Assembly (NCBI GenBank): GCA_022865965.1
Contig: JALHTS010000123.1
Location: forward strand, 1-14,310
Length of the DNA stretch: 14,310 nucleotides
Origin: Ignavibacteriaceae bacterium
Lineage (GTDB): Bacteria > Bacteroidota > Ignavibacteria > Ignavibacteriales > Ignavibacteriaceae
Direction: 5' to 3'
A program made the position numbers and the translations under genes. The first letter of the stretch is position 1, and the number at the start of each line of letters is the position of its first letter. Positions 6,853 to 14,310 of this stretch are shown piece by piece. Under the pieces are notes generated by a model. That model ran no database searches and was not told the origin of the DNA. It worked only from the letters and a program-made list of their open reading frames with translations.

Positions 6853-9800
6853 ATGAACAAGAGAAAGTTAATCTTAATAATTTTATTCTTTACCTTCTCA
6901 TCTATTGATATATTCTCTCAGATTCATGTACCATTAAATATGCGGGGAGATAGAAAATATCGCAAAGAAGGTATCCACAATGGAAATCTTGTAGAAACTC
7001 TTTTCTATAATTTTGGTGAGGTTGCCTGGTGGGGAAGAGTACCATCGGGGGTTTGGCCTAAAGGATCGGGCCATAGTTATATGGATGGTATTACTCCCAT
7101 AGTAGCTGCTGAAGTTGTGGATGCAAATGGAAACACTATACATATTGTTGAAGCAGGATACCGAGAAAATATGGATATCTCTCCAACTGGTGTTGAACGC
7201 GGTTGGCAGCCAAGACCGGGCTATTTTAATCCTAACCAGGATAATATTGCGATGAGTGATAAACCAATTACCTGGCCGGATTCCTGGCCTGATAAAGATG
7301 CTTCGTGGGATGGATTCTGGAATGGTTATTTTGGTAAACGTACAAATGCCGATCAGGAAAGTTTTTTTGTTATGGATGATAATAGCGACGACGGTCCTAA
7401 TTTTTATCCCGATTCCACTGATCATACAAGAAGGGGTTTAGGAACAAGTGTTGGCGTTCGTGGTTTTCAGTGGTCTAATTTGCTTGCCGAAGATATTGTT
7501 TTCTGGCATTATGAAATTACGAACGAAGGAACAGAGAACTATTCTAAAATAATTTTTGGAATGTATGTCGATTGTGGTGTAGGAGGTCAGTATGACTCTA
7601 ATGATGATTATGCTTCATTTGATATTGGCAACGATATAACTTATAGTTGGGATCATGATGGAGTAGGGGAGGGTGGATGGCAGCCGACCGGGTATGCTGG
7701 CTATGCCTTTCTCGAAAGCCCGGGCAATGGTTATAATGCAATTGATGACGATAGTGATGGTGAAGTTGGCAGTCCGACAATTACCAATCAAATGCTTATT
7801 GGTGAACTCAAGGGAAATGGTATTGATGATAATGGCAACGGGCTTGTTGATGAAGACTCTATAAATGTTGGAATGAAATATGTCGACGGTATAGATAATA
7901 ACGGTGATGGAAAAACTGATGAGATGATTGATGAAACACGCGATGATGGAATTGATAATGATGGTAACTGGGACTCAAGCACAGATGATGTTGGATTAGA
8001 TGGTCTAGCAGGAACTGGTGATTTTGGAGAAGGCGATGGGCTTCCAACTTCAGGCTGGCAGCTTCCGGGTATAGTGCCTGGTGCACCAACTTTTCCTGTT
8101 AACAAATTTGGATTGATTGATACAAAACAACCGGGTGAACCCCACATTGATAAGACGGATAAAAATGAATCCGATCAAATAGGGCTTACTGCTTTTGATG
8201 TCTTCTTTATAGGATCAGGAGTTGTTTTTAGGGAAGATGACCAGATATGGAACAGGATTTCTTACAGCCACTTCGATACCAGGCTGCAGAATGGTAATAT
8301 CGCATTCCTTTTCGGTTCAGGTCCTTTTATATTGCCTTCGGGAACTACCGAAAGATTTTCTTTAGCTCTCGTGTTTGGTACAGATCTTCAGGATATTCAA
8401 AGGAATAAACAAGTTGTGCAAGACATCTATGATAACAATTACAACTTTGCACGTCCACCTGATAAACCAACTTTGACTGCAATACCTGGCGATGGAAAAG
8501 TTACTTTATACTGGGATAATGCTGCCGAAAGTTCTTATGATGATTTTTTGAATGAGTATGATTTTGAAGGCTATAAAATTTATAAAAGTACAGACCCAGG
8601 CTTTATTGATTCATACACTATTACAAGCGGGTATGGAGAGAATGCTCTTTTCAAGCCTTCAGCACAGTTTGATATTATAAATGAAGTTTATGGTTTCTTT
8701 CCGCTCGATTACCAGGGTGTTAAAATTTATATGGGTGATAATAAAGGTTTGAAACACTCCTGGGTTGATTATGATGTGATAAATGGACAAACTTATTACT
8801 ACGCGCTTGTTTCCTATGATAAAGGAAATGTACCTATCGGAGTTTATCCATCTGAATGTGCAAAAGTGATTGTTCGTGATCTTGCAGGAAATATCAGTAT
8901 AGATAAAAACACAGCTTATGTTACGCCGGGTACCCGTGCCGCTGGTTATGATGCATCGGGGCTTGTCGGTGGAATTGAACATTCATCTGGTCCTGCAACA
9001 GGTACTACTTGGGTTGAGGTTCTAAATCCGATGAGTGTAGCAGATGAAAGCTTTGTTTTAAAGTTCGACGATACTACTCACCCCGATACCATCCAATACT
9101 CTCTCTACAAGGTTAATGGAATTGACACTACCGATATTTTTACTAATTCCACCTATATAGATGGAGAAGATTTTAACCCAATGTTTAACGGAATCAGGGT
9201 TCTTGTTATGAATGATACAATCGCTTTTGATCCGGATAATTCCGGTTGGAAAGACGATGCATCTAATCTCATCATTCAAGGATCGCTATTATGGCCATTA
9301 CCGGGTAGAGTGCATGGATATCCCTCAAGCTATGAAATTAGAGTTGGTGAGCCTGACTCATCCTGGCGTTTTGGATATAGGTCTGCAACCAACTTCCAGG
9401 TTTGGGATGTTTATGAAAATGAAAAATCATTATTTTATTTATGGGAACCAACAGAGCAGCAGGATGAAAAAATTTCTTCTGGTGATTATATAACTATCTG
9501 GAAGCAGGTTGAGGGAATTTGGAGAGAAATTTGGAAATTTACATTTGTTGCACCTCCGGAATTAATACTGCCTGAAGACGGGGACAAAGGAGAAATTGTA
9601 ATTAAAACTCCTTTCAGAACAGGTGATGTTTATACATTCACAACAAAAAGTATAGCTATCAATCAGGTAAAAGCTGAAGAGGACATGAACCTTATTGCAG
9701 TAGTGCCTAATCCTTATGTGGGTGCTGCAAAGTGGGAACCACAAAGATTAACTTCTTCAGGAAGAGGTGAGCGTCGAATTTATTTTATACATCTTCCTCG

Positions 9801-9999
9801 CGAAGCTACAATAAGAATTTACACGATAAGCGGCTATCACGTAAACACTCTTTATCATAATTCAGCTAATTATGACGGACAGGAACCATGGAATCTTACT
9901 AATAAAGAAGGATTGGACATTGCACCCGGTGTTTACATTTATCACGTTGAATCGCCCGGGCTTCCGGATAAGATAGACAAATTTGCCATTATCAAATAA
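6853..9999 (+). CDS. Large secreted protein with Asp/Asn/Gly repeats, FnIII-like region and T9SS-like C-terminus
   Basis: 1048 residues, of a family I cannot name. Signal peptide 1-23 (ends IFSQ). Residues 24-290 are rich in Trp, Gly and aromatic residues (VAWWGRVPSGVWPKGSGHSY) and could form a ligand-binding surface. Residues 295-386 carry four acidic segments (IDDDSDGE, IDDNGNGLVDED, IDNNGDGKTDE, IDNDGNWDS) like calcium- or metal-binding repeats. Residues about 535-660 look fibronectin-III-like (PPDKPTLTAIPGDGKVTLYW ... YYYALVSYDKG). Residues about 945-1048 resemble a T9SS sorting domain (VVPNPYVGAAKW ... ATIRIYTISG ... APGVYIYHVES ... KFAIIK). Predicted to be on the surface or released. 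It lies 9 bases after the receptor and 13 before the PorV-like gene, so it probably works with both; it sits where SusD normally lies but has no SusD-like lipobox or TPR pattern. No catalytic motif seen. Export route well supported, function unknown. Confidence 0.85.
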   Translation: MNKRKLILIILFFTFSSIDIFSQIHVPLNMRGDRKYRKEGIHNGNLVETLFYNFGEVAWWGRVPSGVWPKGSGHSYMDGITPIVAAEVVDANGNTIHIVEAGYRENMDISPTGVERGWQPRPGYFNPNQDNIAMSDKPITWPDSWPDKDASWDGFWNGYFGKRTNADQESFFVMDDNSDDGPNFYPDSTDHTRRGLGTSVGVRGFQWSNLLAEDIVFWHYEITNEGTENYSKIIFGMYVDCGVGGQYDSNDDYASFDIGNDITYSWDHDGVGEGGWQPTGYAGYAFLESPGNGYNAIDDDSDGEVGSPTITNQMLIGELKGNGIDDNGNGLVDEDSINVGMKYVDGIDNNGDGKTDEMIDETRDDGIDNDGNWDSSTDDVGLDGLAGTGDFGEGDGLPTSGWQLPGIVPGAPTFPVNKFGLIDTKQPGEPHIDKTDKNESDQIGLTAFDVFFIGSGVVFREDDQIWNRISYSHFDTRLQNGNIAFLFGSGPFILPSGTTERFSLALVFGTDLQDIQRNKQVVQDIYDNNYNFARPPDKPTLTAIPGDGKVTLYWDNAAESSYDDFLNEYDFEGYKIYKSTDPGFIDSYTITSGYGENALFKPSAQFDIINEVYGFFPLDYQGVKIYMGDNKGLKHSWVDYDVINGQTYYYALVSYDKGNVPIGVYPSECAKVIVRDLAGNISIDKNTAYVTPGTRAAGYDASGLVGGIEHSSGPATGTTWVEVLNPMSVADESFVLKFDDTTHPDTIQYSLYKVNGIDTTDIFTNSTYIDGEDFNPMFNGIRVLVMNDTIAFDPDNSGWKDDASNLIIQGSLLWPLPGRVHGYPSSYEIRVGEPDSSWRFGYRSATNFQVWDVYENEKSLFYLWEPTEQQDEKISSGDYITIWKQVEGIWREIWKFTFVAPPELILPEDGDKGEIVIKTPFRTGDVYTFTTKSIAINQVKAEEDMNLIAVVPNPYVGAAKWEPQRLTSSGRGERRIYFIHLPREATIRIYTISGYHVNTLYHNSANYDGQEPWNLTNKEGLDIAPGVYIYHVESPGLPDKIDKFAIIK
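7735..8010 (+). repeat. Coding repeats for (D/N)GIDxxGDGxxDE metal-binding-like motifs
   Basis: Four related segments at residues 295-305, 322-335, 345-360 and 365-379 of the secreted protein share the pattern G/A-I-D-D/N-D/N-x-D/N-G with trailing acidic residues. The pattern resembles thrombospondin-type-3 or MopE-like metal-binding repeats. The copies diverge in spacing and sequence, so this is a protein-level repeat rather than a recent DNA tandem duplication. Confidence 0.65.
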
Positions 10000-10012
10000 G
10001 CAGGTATAAGCT

Positions 10013-11023
10013 ATGAATAAATATTTATTGATAATTGTTATTACACTGCTTTTAGGGAATAAAAGTTTTTCACAAGTTTTTTCTGGTACAACTGCCGGGC
10101 AGTTTTTAAAAATTGAAGTTGGAGCCAAAGCAATTGCTATGGGCGGTGCATTCGTTTCTCAGGCTAATGATGCATCTGCCTTATATTGGAACCCCGGGGG
10201 TCTTTCTAAATTACAAAATAGCGGTGCAGTGTTTACACACACATACTGGCTGGCAGATATCAATCACGATTTTGCAGGTATCGTTTTAAAAATTGGTGAT
10301 CAGCATACCATCGGTTTTAGCTATACTTCTTTAACGATGGGCGACATGAAAGTTAGAACAGAAATTTATCCCGAGGGCACCGGTGAGTTATTTACCGCAA
10401 GTGATTATTCTCTTGGTGTAAGTTATGGATTAAATCTAACGGAAGATTTTAGCATTGGTTTTACAGGCAAATACGTTGGAGAAAATATCTGGCATATGTC
10501 CGCTTCAACTATCGCTTTTGATTTTGGGTTACTTTATTACACCCCTGTTAAAAACCTGCAATTGGGTATGAGTGTTTCTAACATTGGTGGTAAAATGAAA
10601 TTTACAGGAGAAGATAATTTTATTTATTACACCTATAATCCCGATGAACATGGTAACAGTGATAAGATATATGCCGAATTAAAGATGGATGAGTGGGACT
10701 TACCCCTGATTTACCGGGTTGGATTATCATTCAAAACGCTTGATACGGAAATTCACGCTTTAACAATTAGTGCAGATGCTATTCACCCTAATGATTATGA
10801 TGAGAGTGTAAATATCGGCTGTGAGTATGGCTTTAGGGAAAGAGTTTTTTTACGTGCAGGTTACAAATCATTGTTTATGACAGAAAGTGTTGAAGGATTA
10901 ACCGCCGGAATTGGTTTAATATATTTTCTTACAGATTACATACCCGTGAAAGTAGATTACGCCTATGCCGATTTCGGCAGTCTGCAGTCAGTTCACCGGA
11001 TTTCAGTAGAGATTGGATTTTAA
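10013..11023 (+). CDS. PorV/PorQ-family outer-membrane protein
   Basis: 336 residues. Signal peptide about 1-21 (ends KSFSQ). The family hallmark is at about 28-66: AGQFLKIEVGAKAIAMGGAF followed by a NDASALYWNPGGLSKL segment. The rest alternates as beta strands of a FadL-like barrel and ends in the outer-membrane C-terminal pattern HRISVEIGF with a final Phe. In Porphyromonas gingivalis PorV carries T9SS cargo from the translocon to the attachment complex. Here the gene follows the large T9SS-type cargo gene by 13 bases and precedes the LacI gene by 28, which suggests a paralogue dedicated to this locus rather than the housekeeping PorV. It could also be a structural partner of the receptor. 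Family firm, shuttle role inferred. Confidence 0.87.
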   Translation: MNKYLLIIVITLLLGNKSFSQVFSGTTAGQFLKIEVGAKAIAMGGAFVSQANDASALYWNPGGLSKLQNSGAVFTHTYWLADINHDFAGIVLKIGDQHTIGFSYTSLTMGDMKVRTEIYPEGTGELFTASDYSLGVSYGLNLTEDFSIGFTGKYVGENIWHMSASTIAFDFGLLYYTPVKNLQLGMSVSNIGGKMKFTGEDNFIYYTYNPDEHGNSDKIYAELKMDEWDLPLIYRVGLSFKTLDTEIHALTISADAIHPNDYDESVNIGCEYGFRERVFLRAGYKSLFMTESVEGLTAGIGLIYFLTDYIPVKVDYAYADFGSLQSVHRISVEIGF

Positions 11024-11051
11024 CTGAGCATAACTCAAAAAGGATATTGTG

Positions 11052-12050
11052 ATGTCTTCTACAATTAAAGAGATTGCTCAGAAAGCAAATGTTTCCATTG
11101 CAACAGTTTCGCGTGCGCTTAACGACGATCCTAAGGTTACAGAAGAAACACGAAAAAAAATATTAGCGGTTTCTAAAGAACTTCACTATAAGCCAAATCT
11201 TGTTGCCAGAAATTTTGTTAAAAAAACTTCCTACGCAATCGGCTTAATCCTTCCTGATATTTCTGATGAATTTTTTACTGACATTATTCGCGGAGTAGAT
11301 GAGATAACTTATAAAAAAGGTTACTATACAATGGTAGCAAGCTCTCACAAGTATCGCACGCTTGCTGATTCTATTACAGCATTCTCAGAGACAGGATTAG
11401 TCGGTGGTGTAATTCTATTAATATCTTCAATGACTGAAGAATTAATTAATATAATTAAACACTCAAAAATACCCATTGTGATAATCGGAGGTGGTAAAGA
11501 TGAACATAAATTTGATACTGTTGCAATTGATAATTATTTGGGAGCGTTTAATGCAACAGAGTATTTGATTAAGAAGAAAAGATTTAAAAAGATTGCTCAC
11601 ATAACAGGTCCGGCTGAAAATTATGACGCATTTCTTAGAAAAAAAGGATTTATTGATGCATGTAGAAAAAATGGTTTAAGCATAAATAAATCATTTATAA
11701 TTGATGGTAATTATACAATAGATTCGGGATACCACGGATTTATTCAATTATATGGTTTACCCGAAAAACCTCAAGCAATTTTTGCGGCTAATGATATGAT
11801 GGCACTGGGTTGTTATGATGCTGCAAATTATTTCAATGTTAAAATACCTGACGATATAGGTCTAATTGGATTTGATGATATTTTTATTTCAAAATATCTC
11901 AATCCTGGCTTAACTACTGTGCGTGTTCAAATTGAAGAGGTTGGGAAGGCTGCTGCAACTCTTTTAATTGAACGACTAAACAATTCAAACGGTAAAGCAC
12001 ATTCTTTGATCAAAATTCCTACAGAATTAATTATTAGAAATTCATGTTGA
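11052..12050 (+). CDS. LacI/GalR-family transcriptional regulator
   Basis: 332 residues from ATG 11052. A GTG three bases earlier is possible, but the ATG is better spaced from the AAAAAGGA site at about 11037-11044. Residues 4-24 are the helix-turn-helix (TIKEIAQKANVSIATVSRAL). The hinge helix is at about 48-58 (KPNLVARNF). The periplasmic-binding-like effector domain runs from about 61 (AIGLILPDISDEFF) and includes the sugar-contact-type segments FLRKKGF, ANDMMALG and IGFDDI. The family binds CG-centred palindromes and is usually released by a sugar. The perfect operator at 1841-1854 is the likely target, and the gene lies in the operon it would control, giving autoregulation. At the hinge position that is normally the DNA-intercalating Leu there is Phe55. 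Effector not predictable; possibly the GH94 substrate or its phosphorylated product. Confidence 0.92.
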   Translation: MSSTIKEIAQKANVSIATVSRALNDDPKVTEETRKKILAVSKELHYKPNLVARNFVKKTSYAIGLILPDISDEFFTDIIRGVDEITYKKGYYTMVASSHKYRTLADSITAFSETGLVGGVILLISSMTEELINIIKHSKIPIVIIGGGKDEHKFDTVAIDNYLGAFNATEYLIKKKRFKKIAHITGPAENYDAFLRKKGFIDACRKNGLSINKSFIIDGNYTIDSGYHGFIQLYGLPEKPQAIFAANDMMALGCYDAANYFNVKIPDDIGLIGFDDIFISKYLNPGLTTVRVQIEEVGKAAATLLIERLNNSNGKAHSLIKIPTELIIRNSC

Positions 12051-12073
12051 ATATTTATTACTTTTAAAAATAA

Positions 12074-14310
12074 ATGGAAAAATTTTCTACAAAGTACGGG
12101 CACTTTTCTTCTGATGGTAATGAATACGTCATCACCAATTTTAGAACACCTAAACCTTGGGTTAATGTAATTTCCAATGGTAAGTACGGATTAGTAATCT
12201 CACAAACTGGCGGTGGATTTAGCTGGGATACTCATTCCGAGTTCAACAGATTAAATCGCTGGCATCAGGATTTAGTGCAGGATAATTGGGGAAAATATTT
12301 TTATGTGAAAGATAATTTAACTGGCGTGATTTGGTCTCCTACTTGGATGCCTGTTAAAACAGAACTCGATTCTTACAACGTTGTTTACGGCTTTGGATAT
12401 GCAAAATTTATTTCAGAGCTCAAAGGAATAAAGGTTACTTTAACAGTTTTTATTCCCGTGGATGAAAATCTAGAAATCTGGAATTTTCAGATTGAAAATA
12501 AAACTGCAAAAAAAAAATCACTTTCTATCTTTTCTTATTTCGAATGGTGTCTTGGTTCATCGGCAGATCACCACAGAGAATTTCATAAAACTTTTTTGGA
12601 AACTCATTTTGATTCTAATTTGAATTGTATGACTGCAACAAAAAGATTGTGGGAAATCCCCCTTGGCGATAGAGGACATTGGAATATTGAATATCCTTTT
12701 CTTGGTTTTATTTCCTGCTCAAATAAAATATCTGATTATGACGGTGATAAGGATACGTTTATTGGACAGTATGGCTCTATTCAAAATCCTGCAGGCTTAT
12801 CCTTTAAAAGTTTAAATAAAAAATTGGGTAAATGGAATGATTCAATTGGAACAGTTAAAACTGAAATTGAAATCAAACCAAACGAAACAAAACAGGTAAA
12901 CTTTTTTCTAGGAATAAAAGAAAATAAAAATGCAATTGCGTCATCTCTAAAAAAATTCTCTGATCAAATAAAAATTGATTCAGCTCTAGTGGAATTAAAA
13001 TTGTTCTGGCAAAAGATGTTTGATACTCTTGTTGTCAAAACGCCGGATGAAGCGATGAATATTCTTGTTAATAAGTGGTTAAGATATCAGGCAATTGCCG
13101 CACGGCTTTGGGGACGGACAGCTTACTATCAGCAAAGCGGCGCATTTGGTTTTAGAGATCAATTACAAGATAGTTTAGTTTTTCTTCCAATCGACCCAAA
13201 GAAAACTGAAGAACAAATCAGATTGCATGCCAGACATCAATTTGTTGATGGAACAGTTTTACATTGGTGGCATCCGATAAGCGAAACAGGATTACCAACT
13301 AAAATGACGGACGATTTATTGTGGCTTCCATTTGTTATGATGCACTACATTGATGAAACCGGAGACTCTAAAATCCTATCTGCAAAAGAACCTTATTACG
13401 ATAACAAAAACAAAAAAGATACTTTGTTTGATCATTCTGTTGCTGCAATTGAAAAGGTGCTTACTCGTATGAGTAAACGCGGTTTAACATTAATTGGTGC
13501 AGGCGATTGGAATGACGGACTTAGTGCAGTTGGTTTGGAAATGAAAGGTGAATCAATTTGGCTAAGTGAATTTTTTTATTTAATACTGATAAGATTTTCT
13601 GAAGTGTGTAAAGAAGTAGGAAAAAGTAATCTTCATAAAAAGTATGCAAATAAAGCTTCAGAACTTAAAAAAGCATTTGATAAAAATGCATGGGATGGCG
13701 ATTGGTTTTATCGTGCAACTAAAGATGATGGTAAAAAAGTTGGGAGTAAAACCTCCCCCGAAGGGAAAATTTATCTTAATGCTCAAACTTGGTCTGTTAT
13801 AAGTGGCATAGCAGAAAAAGATAAGCAGCAAAGATCAATGGGGGCAGTAACAAAACATCTTTTAAAGAAAAATGGATGTTTATTACTAAGTCCCGCATAC
13901 ACTAAGCCTGATAAGATGATAGGATATCTTTCAAGGTACGCTCCCGGGAGAAGAGAGAACGGTGGTGTTTATACGCACGCCGCAACTTGGGCAATCTGGG
14001 CATATTCTATTTTAAAGGATAATAAAAATGCTTACGAAGTGTACAAAAGGTTATCCCCTATCAATAATGGAATGAACCCGGATGAATATGCGGCCGAACC
14101 GTATGTAACCCCTGGAAATATAGACGGGCCTGATTCACCTCATTATGGAATGGGCGGCTGGACCTGGTACACGGGCTCTGCTTCCTGGCTTCAAAAGGTA
14201 ATAGTTGAATTTATCATTGGAGTTCGTGCTACGCAAGATGGGTTGCTTATTGATCCTTGTATTCCTGACCATTGGAAAGAATTTAGCATAAAGAGAAAAT
14301 TTCGCGGTAC
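12074..14310 (+). CDS. GH94 glycoside phosphorylase (cellobiose-phosphorylase-like), C-terminus cut by window edge
   Basis: 745 codons plus two bases from ATG 12074, open to the right edge; about 50-80 residues are probably missing. No signal peptide, so cytoplasmic. It would split a beta-glucoside or oligosaccharide with phosphate to give a sugar 1-phosphate. The N-terminal beta-sandwich begins KYGHFSSDGNEYVITNFRTP, as in cellobiose phosphorylases (YGHF 8-11, PWVN 28-31). The (alpha/alpha)6 barrel carries GFRDQLQD (359-366) and GAGDWNDGL, whose second Asp (481) aligns with the general acid. RRENGGVYTHAATW includes His635 and TGS is at 700-702, both in regions that bind phosphate in this family. 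The stretch GDWNDGL...VG...GESIWL resembles the beta-1,2-glucan and NdvB-type branch more than the GRADWNDCLN of cellobiose phosphorylase, so cellobiose, laminaribiose or sophoro-oligosaccharides all remain possible. It starts 23 bases after the LacI gene, in the same operon. Confidence 0.9.
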   Translation, partial: MEKFSTKYGHFSSDGNEYVITNFRTPKPWVNVISNGKYGLVISQTGGGFSWDTHSEFNRLNRWHQDLVQDNWGKYFYVKDNLTGVIWSPTWMPVKTELDSYNVVYGFGYAKFISELKGIKVTLTVFIPVDENLEIWNFQIENKTAKKKSLSIFSYFEWCLGSSADHHREFHKTFLETHFDSNLNCMTATKRLWEIPLGDRGHWNIEYPFLGFISCSNKISDYDGDKDTFIGQYGSIQNPAGLSFKSLNKKLGKWNDSIGTVKTEIEIKPNETKQVNFFLGIKENKNAIASSLKKFSDQIKIDSALVELKLFWQKMFDTLVVKTPDEAMNILVNKWLRYQAIAARLWGRTAYYQQSGAFGFRDQLQDSLVFLPIDPKKTEEQIRLHARHQFVDGTVLHWWHPISETGLPTKMTDDLLWLPFVMMHYIDETGDSKILSAKEPYYDNKNKKDTLFDHSVAAIEKVLTRMSKRGLTLIGAGDWNDGLSAVGLEMKGESIWLSEFFYLILIRFSEVCKEVGKSNLHKKYANKASELKKAFDKNAWDGDWFYRATKDDGKKVGSKTSPEGKIYLNAQTWSVISGIAEKDKQQRSMGAVTKHLLKKNGCLLLSPAYTKPDKMIGYLSRYAPGRRENGGVYTHAATWAIWAYSILKDNKNAYEVYKRLSPINNGMNPDEYAAEPYVTPGNIDGPDSPHYGMGGWTWYTGSASWLQKVIVEFIIGVRATQDGLLIDPCIPDHWKEFSIKRKFRG

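Noticed and set aside
6934..7425. Open frame of 163 codons on the minus strand
   Set aside because: It lies wholly inside the large secreted-protein gene, has no recognisable domain or ribosome-binding site, and its composition is that of an antisense shadow.
7788..8147. Open frame of 119 codons on the minus strand rich in Ser and Pro
   Set aside because: It is the antisense of the Asp/Asn/Gly repeat codons, which naturally read as Ser/Pro/Ile-rich without stops.
6853..9999. SusD-type lipoprotein
   Set aside because: It has a Sec signal without a lipobox Cys, shows no SusD/TPR helical pattern, is about twice the usual SusD length and ends in a T9SS-like domain.

Overview
The window looks like chromosomal DNA from an AT-rich member of the Bacteroidota/FCB group, most likely an Ignavibacteria-type lineage. 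The reasons are a type IX secretion (T9SS) C-terminal sorting domain with the NYPNPFNPET...SVP style common there, a PorV/PorQ-family outer-membrane protein, a TonB-dependent receptor with an N-terminal carboxypeptidase-regulatory-like domain, and an L,D-transpeptidase of the kind found in that group. The lineage is inferred from protein style only; there is no rRNA or other marker here.

Layout. (1) 1-1158, minus strand: the N-terminal 386 codons of an L,D-transpeptidase lipoprotein that runs off the left edge and is unrelated to the rest. (2) 1159-1959: a long divergent intergenic region holding a sigma70-like promoter for each direction. The rightward one is followed by a perfect 14-bp LacI-type operator (TGTAAACGTTTACA) and preceded by a second palindrome with the same half-sites. 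(3) 1960-2312: a decayed, internally deleted copy of a secreted CBM9-like/T9SS protein gene, which now forms the leader of (4) 2322-4070, the intact gene for a double CBM9-like protein with a T9SS sorting domain. (5) A strong hairpin terminator after 4070. (6) 4195-14310: a tightly packed run of five plus-strand genes (gaps 9, 13, 28 and 23 bases, with the LacI start taken at 11052): TonB-dependent receptor, a 1048-residue secreted protein with Asp/Asn/Gly repeats and a T9SS-like C-terminus, a PorV-family protein, a LacI-family repressor, and a GH94 glycoside phosphorylase cut by the right edge.

How they may work together (inference): the CBM9-like and 1048-residue proteins are exported through T9SS, with the PorV paralogue as a possible dedicated shuttle. 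They would bind a polysaccharide or oligosaccharide at the cell surface, and the TonB receptor would import the product. GH94 would phosphorolyse a beta-linked di- or oligosaccharide in the cytoplasm, and the LacI protein, encoded in the same operon, would switch the locus through the operator at 1841-1854. This resembles a polysaccharide-utilisation locus, but no SusD is seen; the secreted protein occupies the position where SusD usually lies. No inner-membrane transporter or endo-acting hydrolase is in the window. No rRNA, tRNA, CRISPR array or insertion sequence was recognised.
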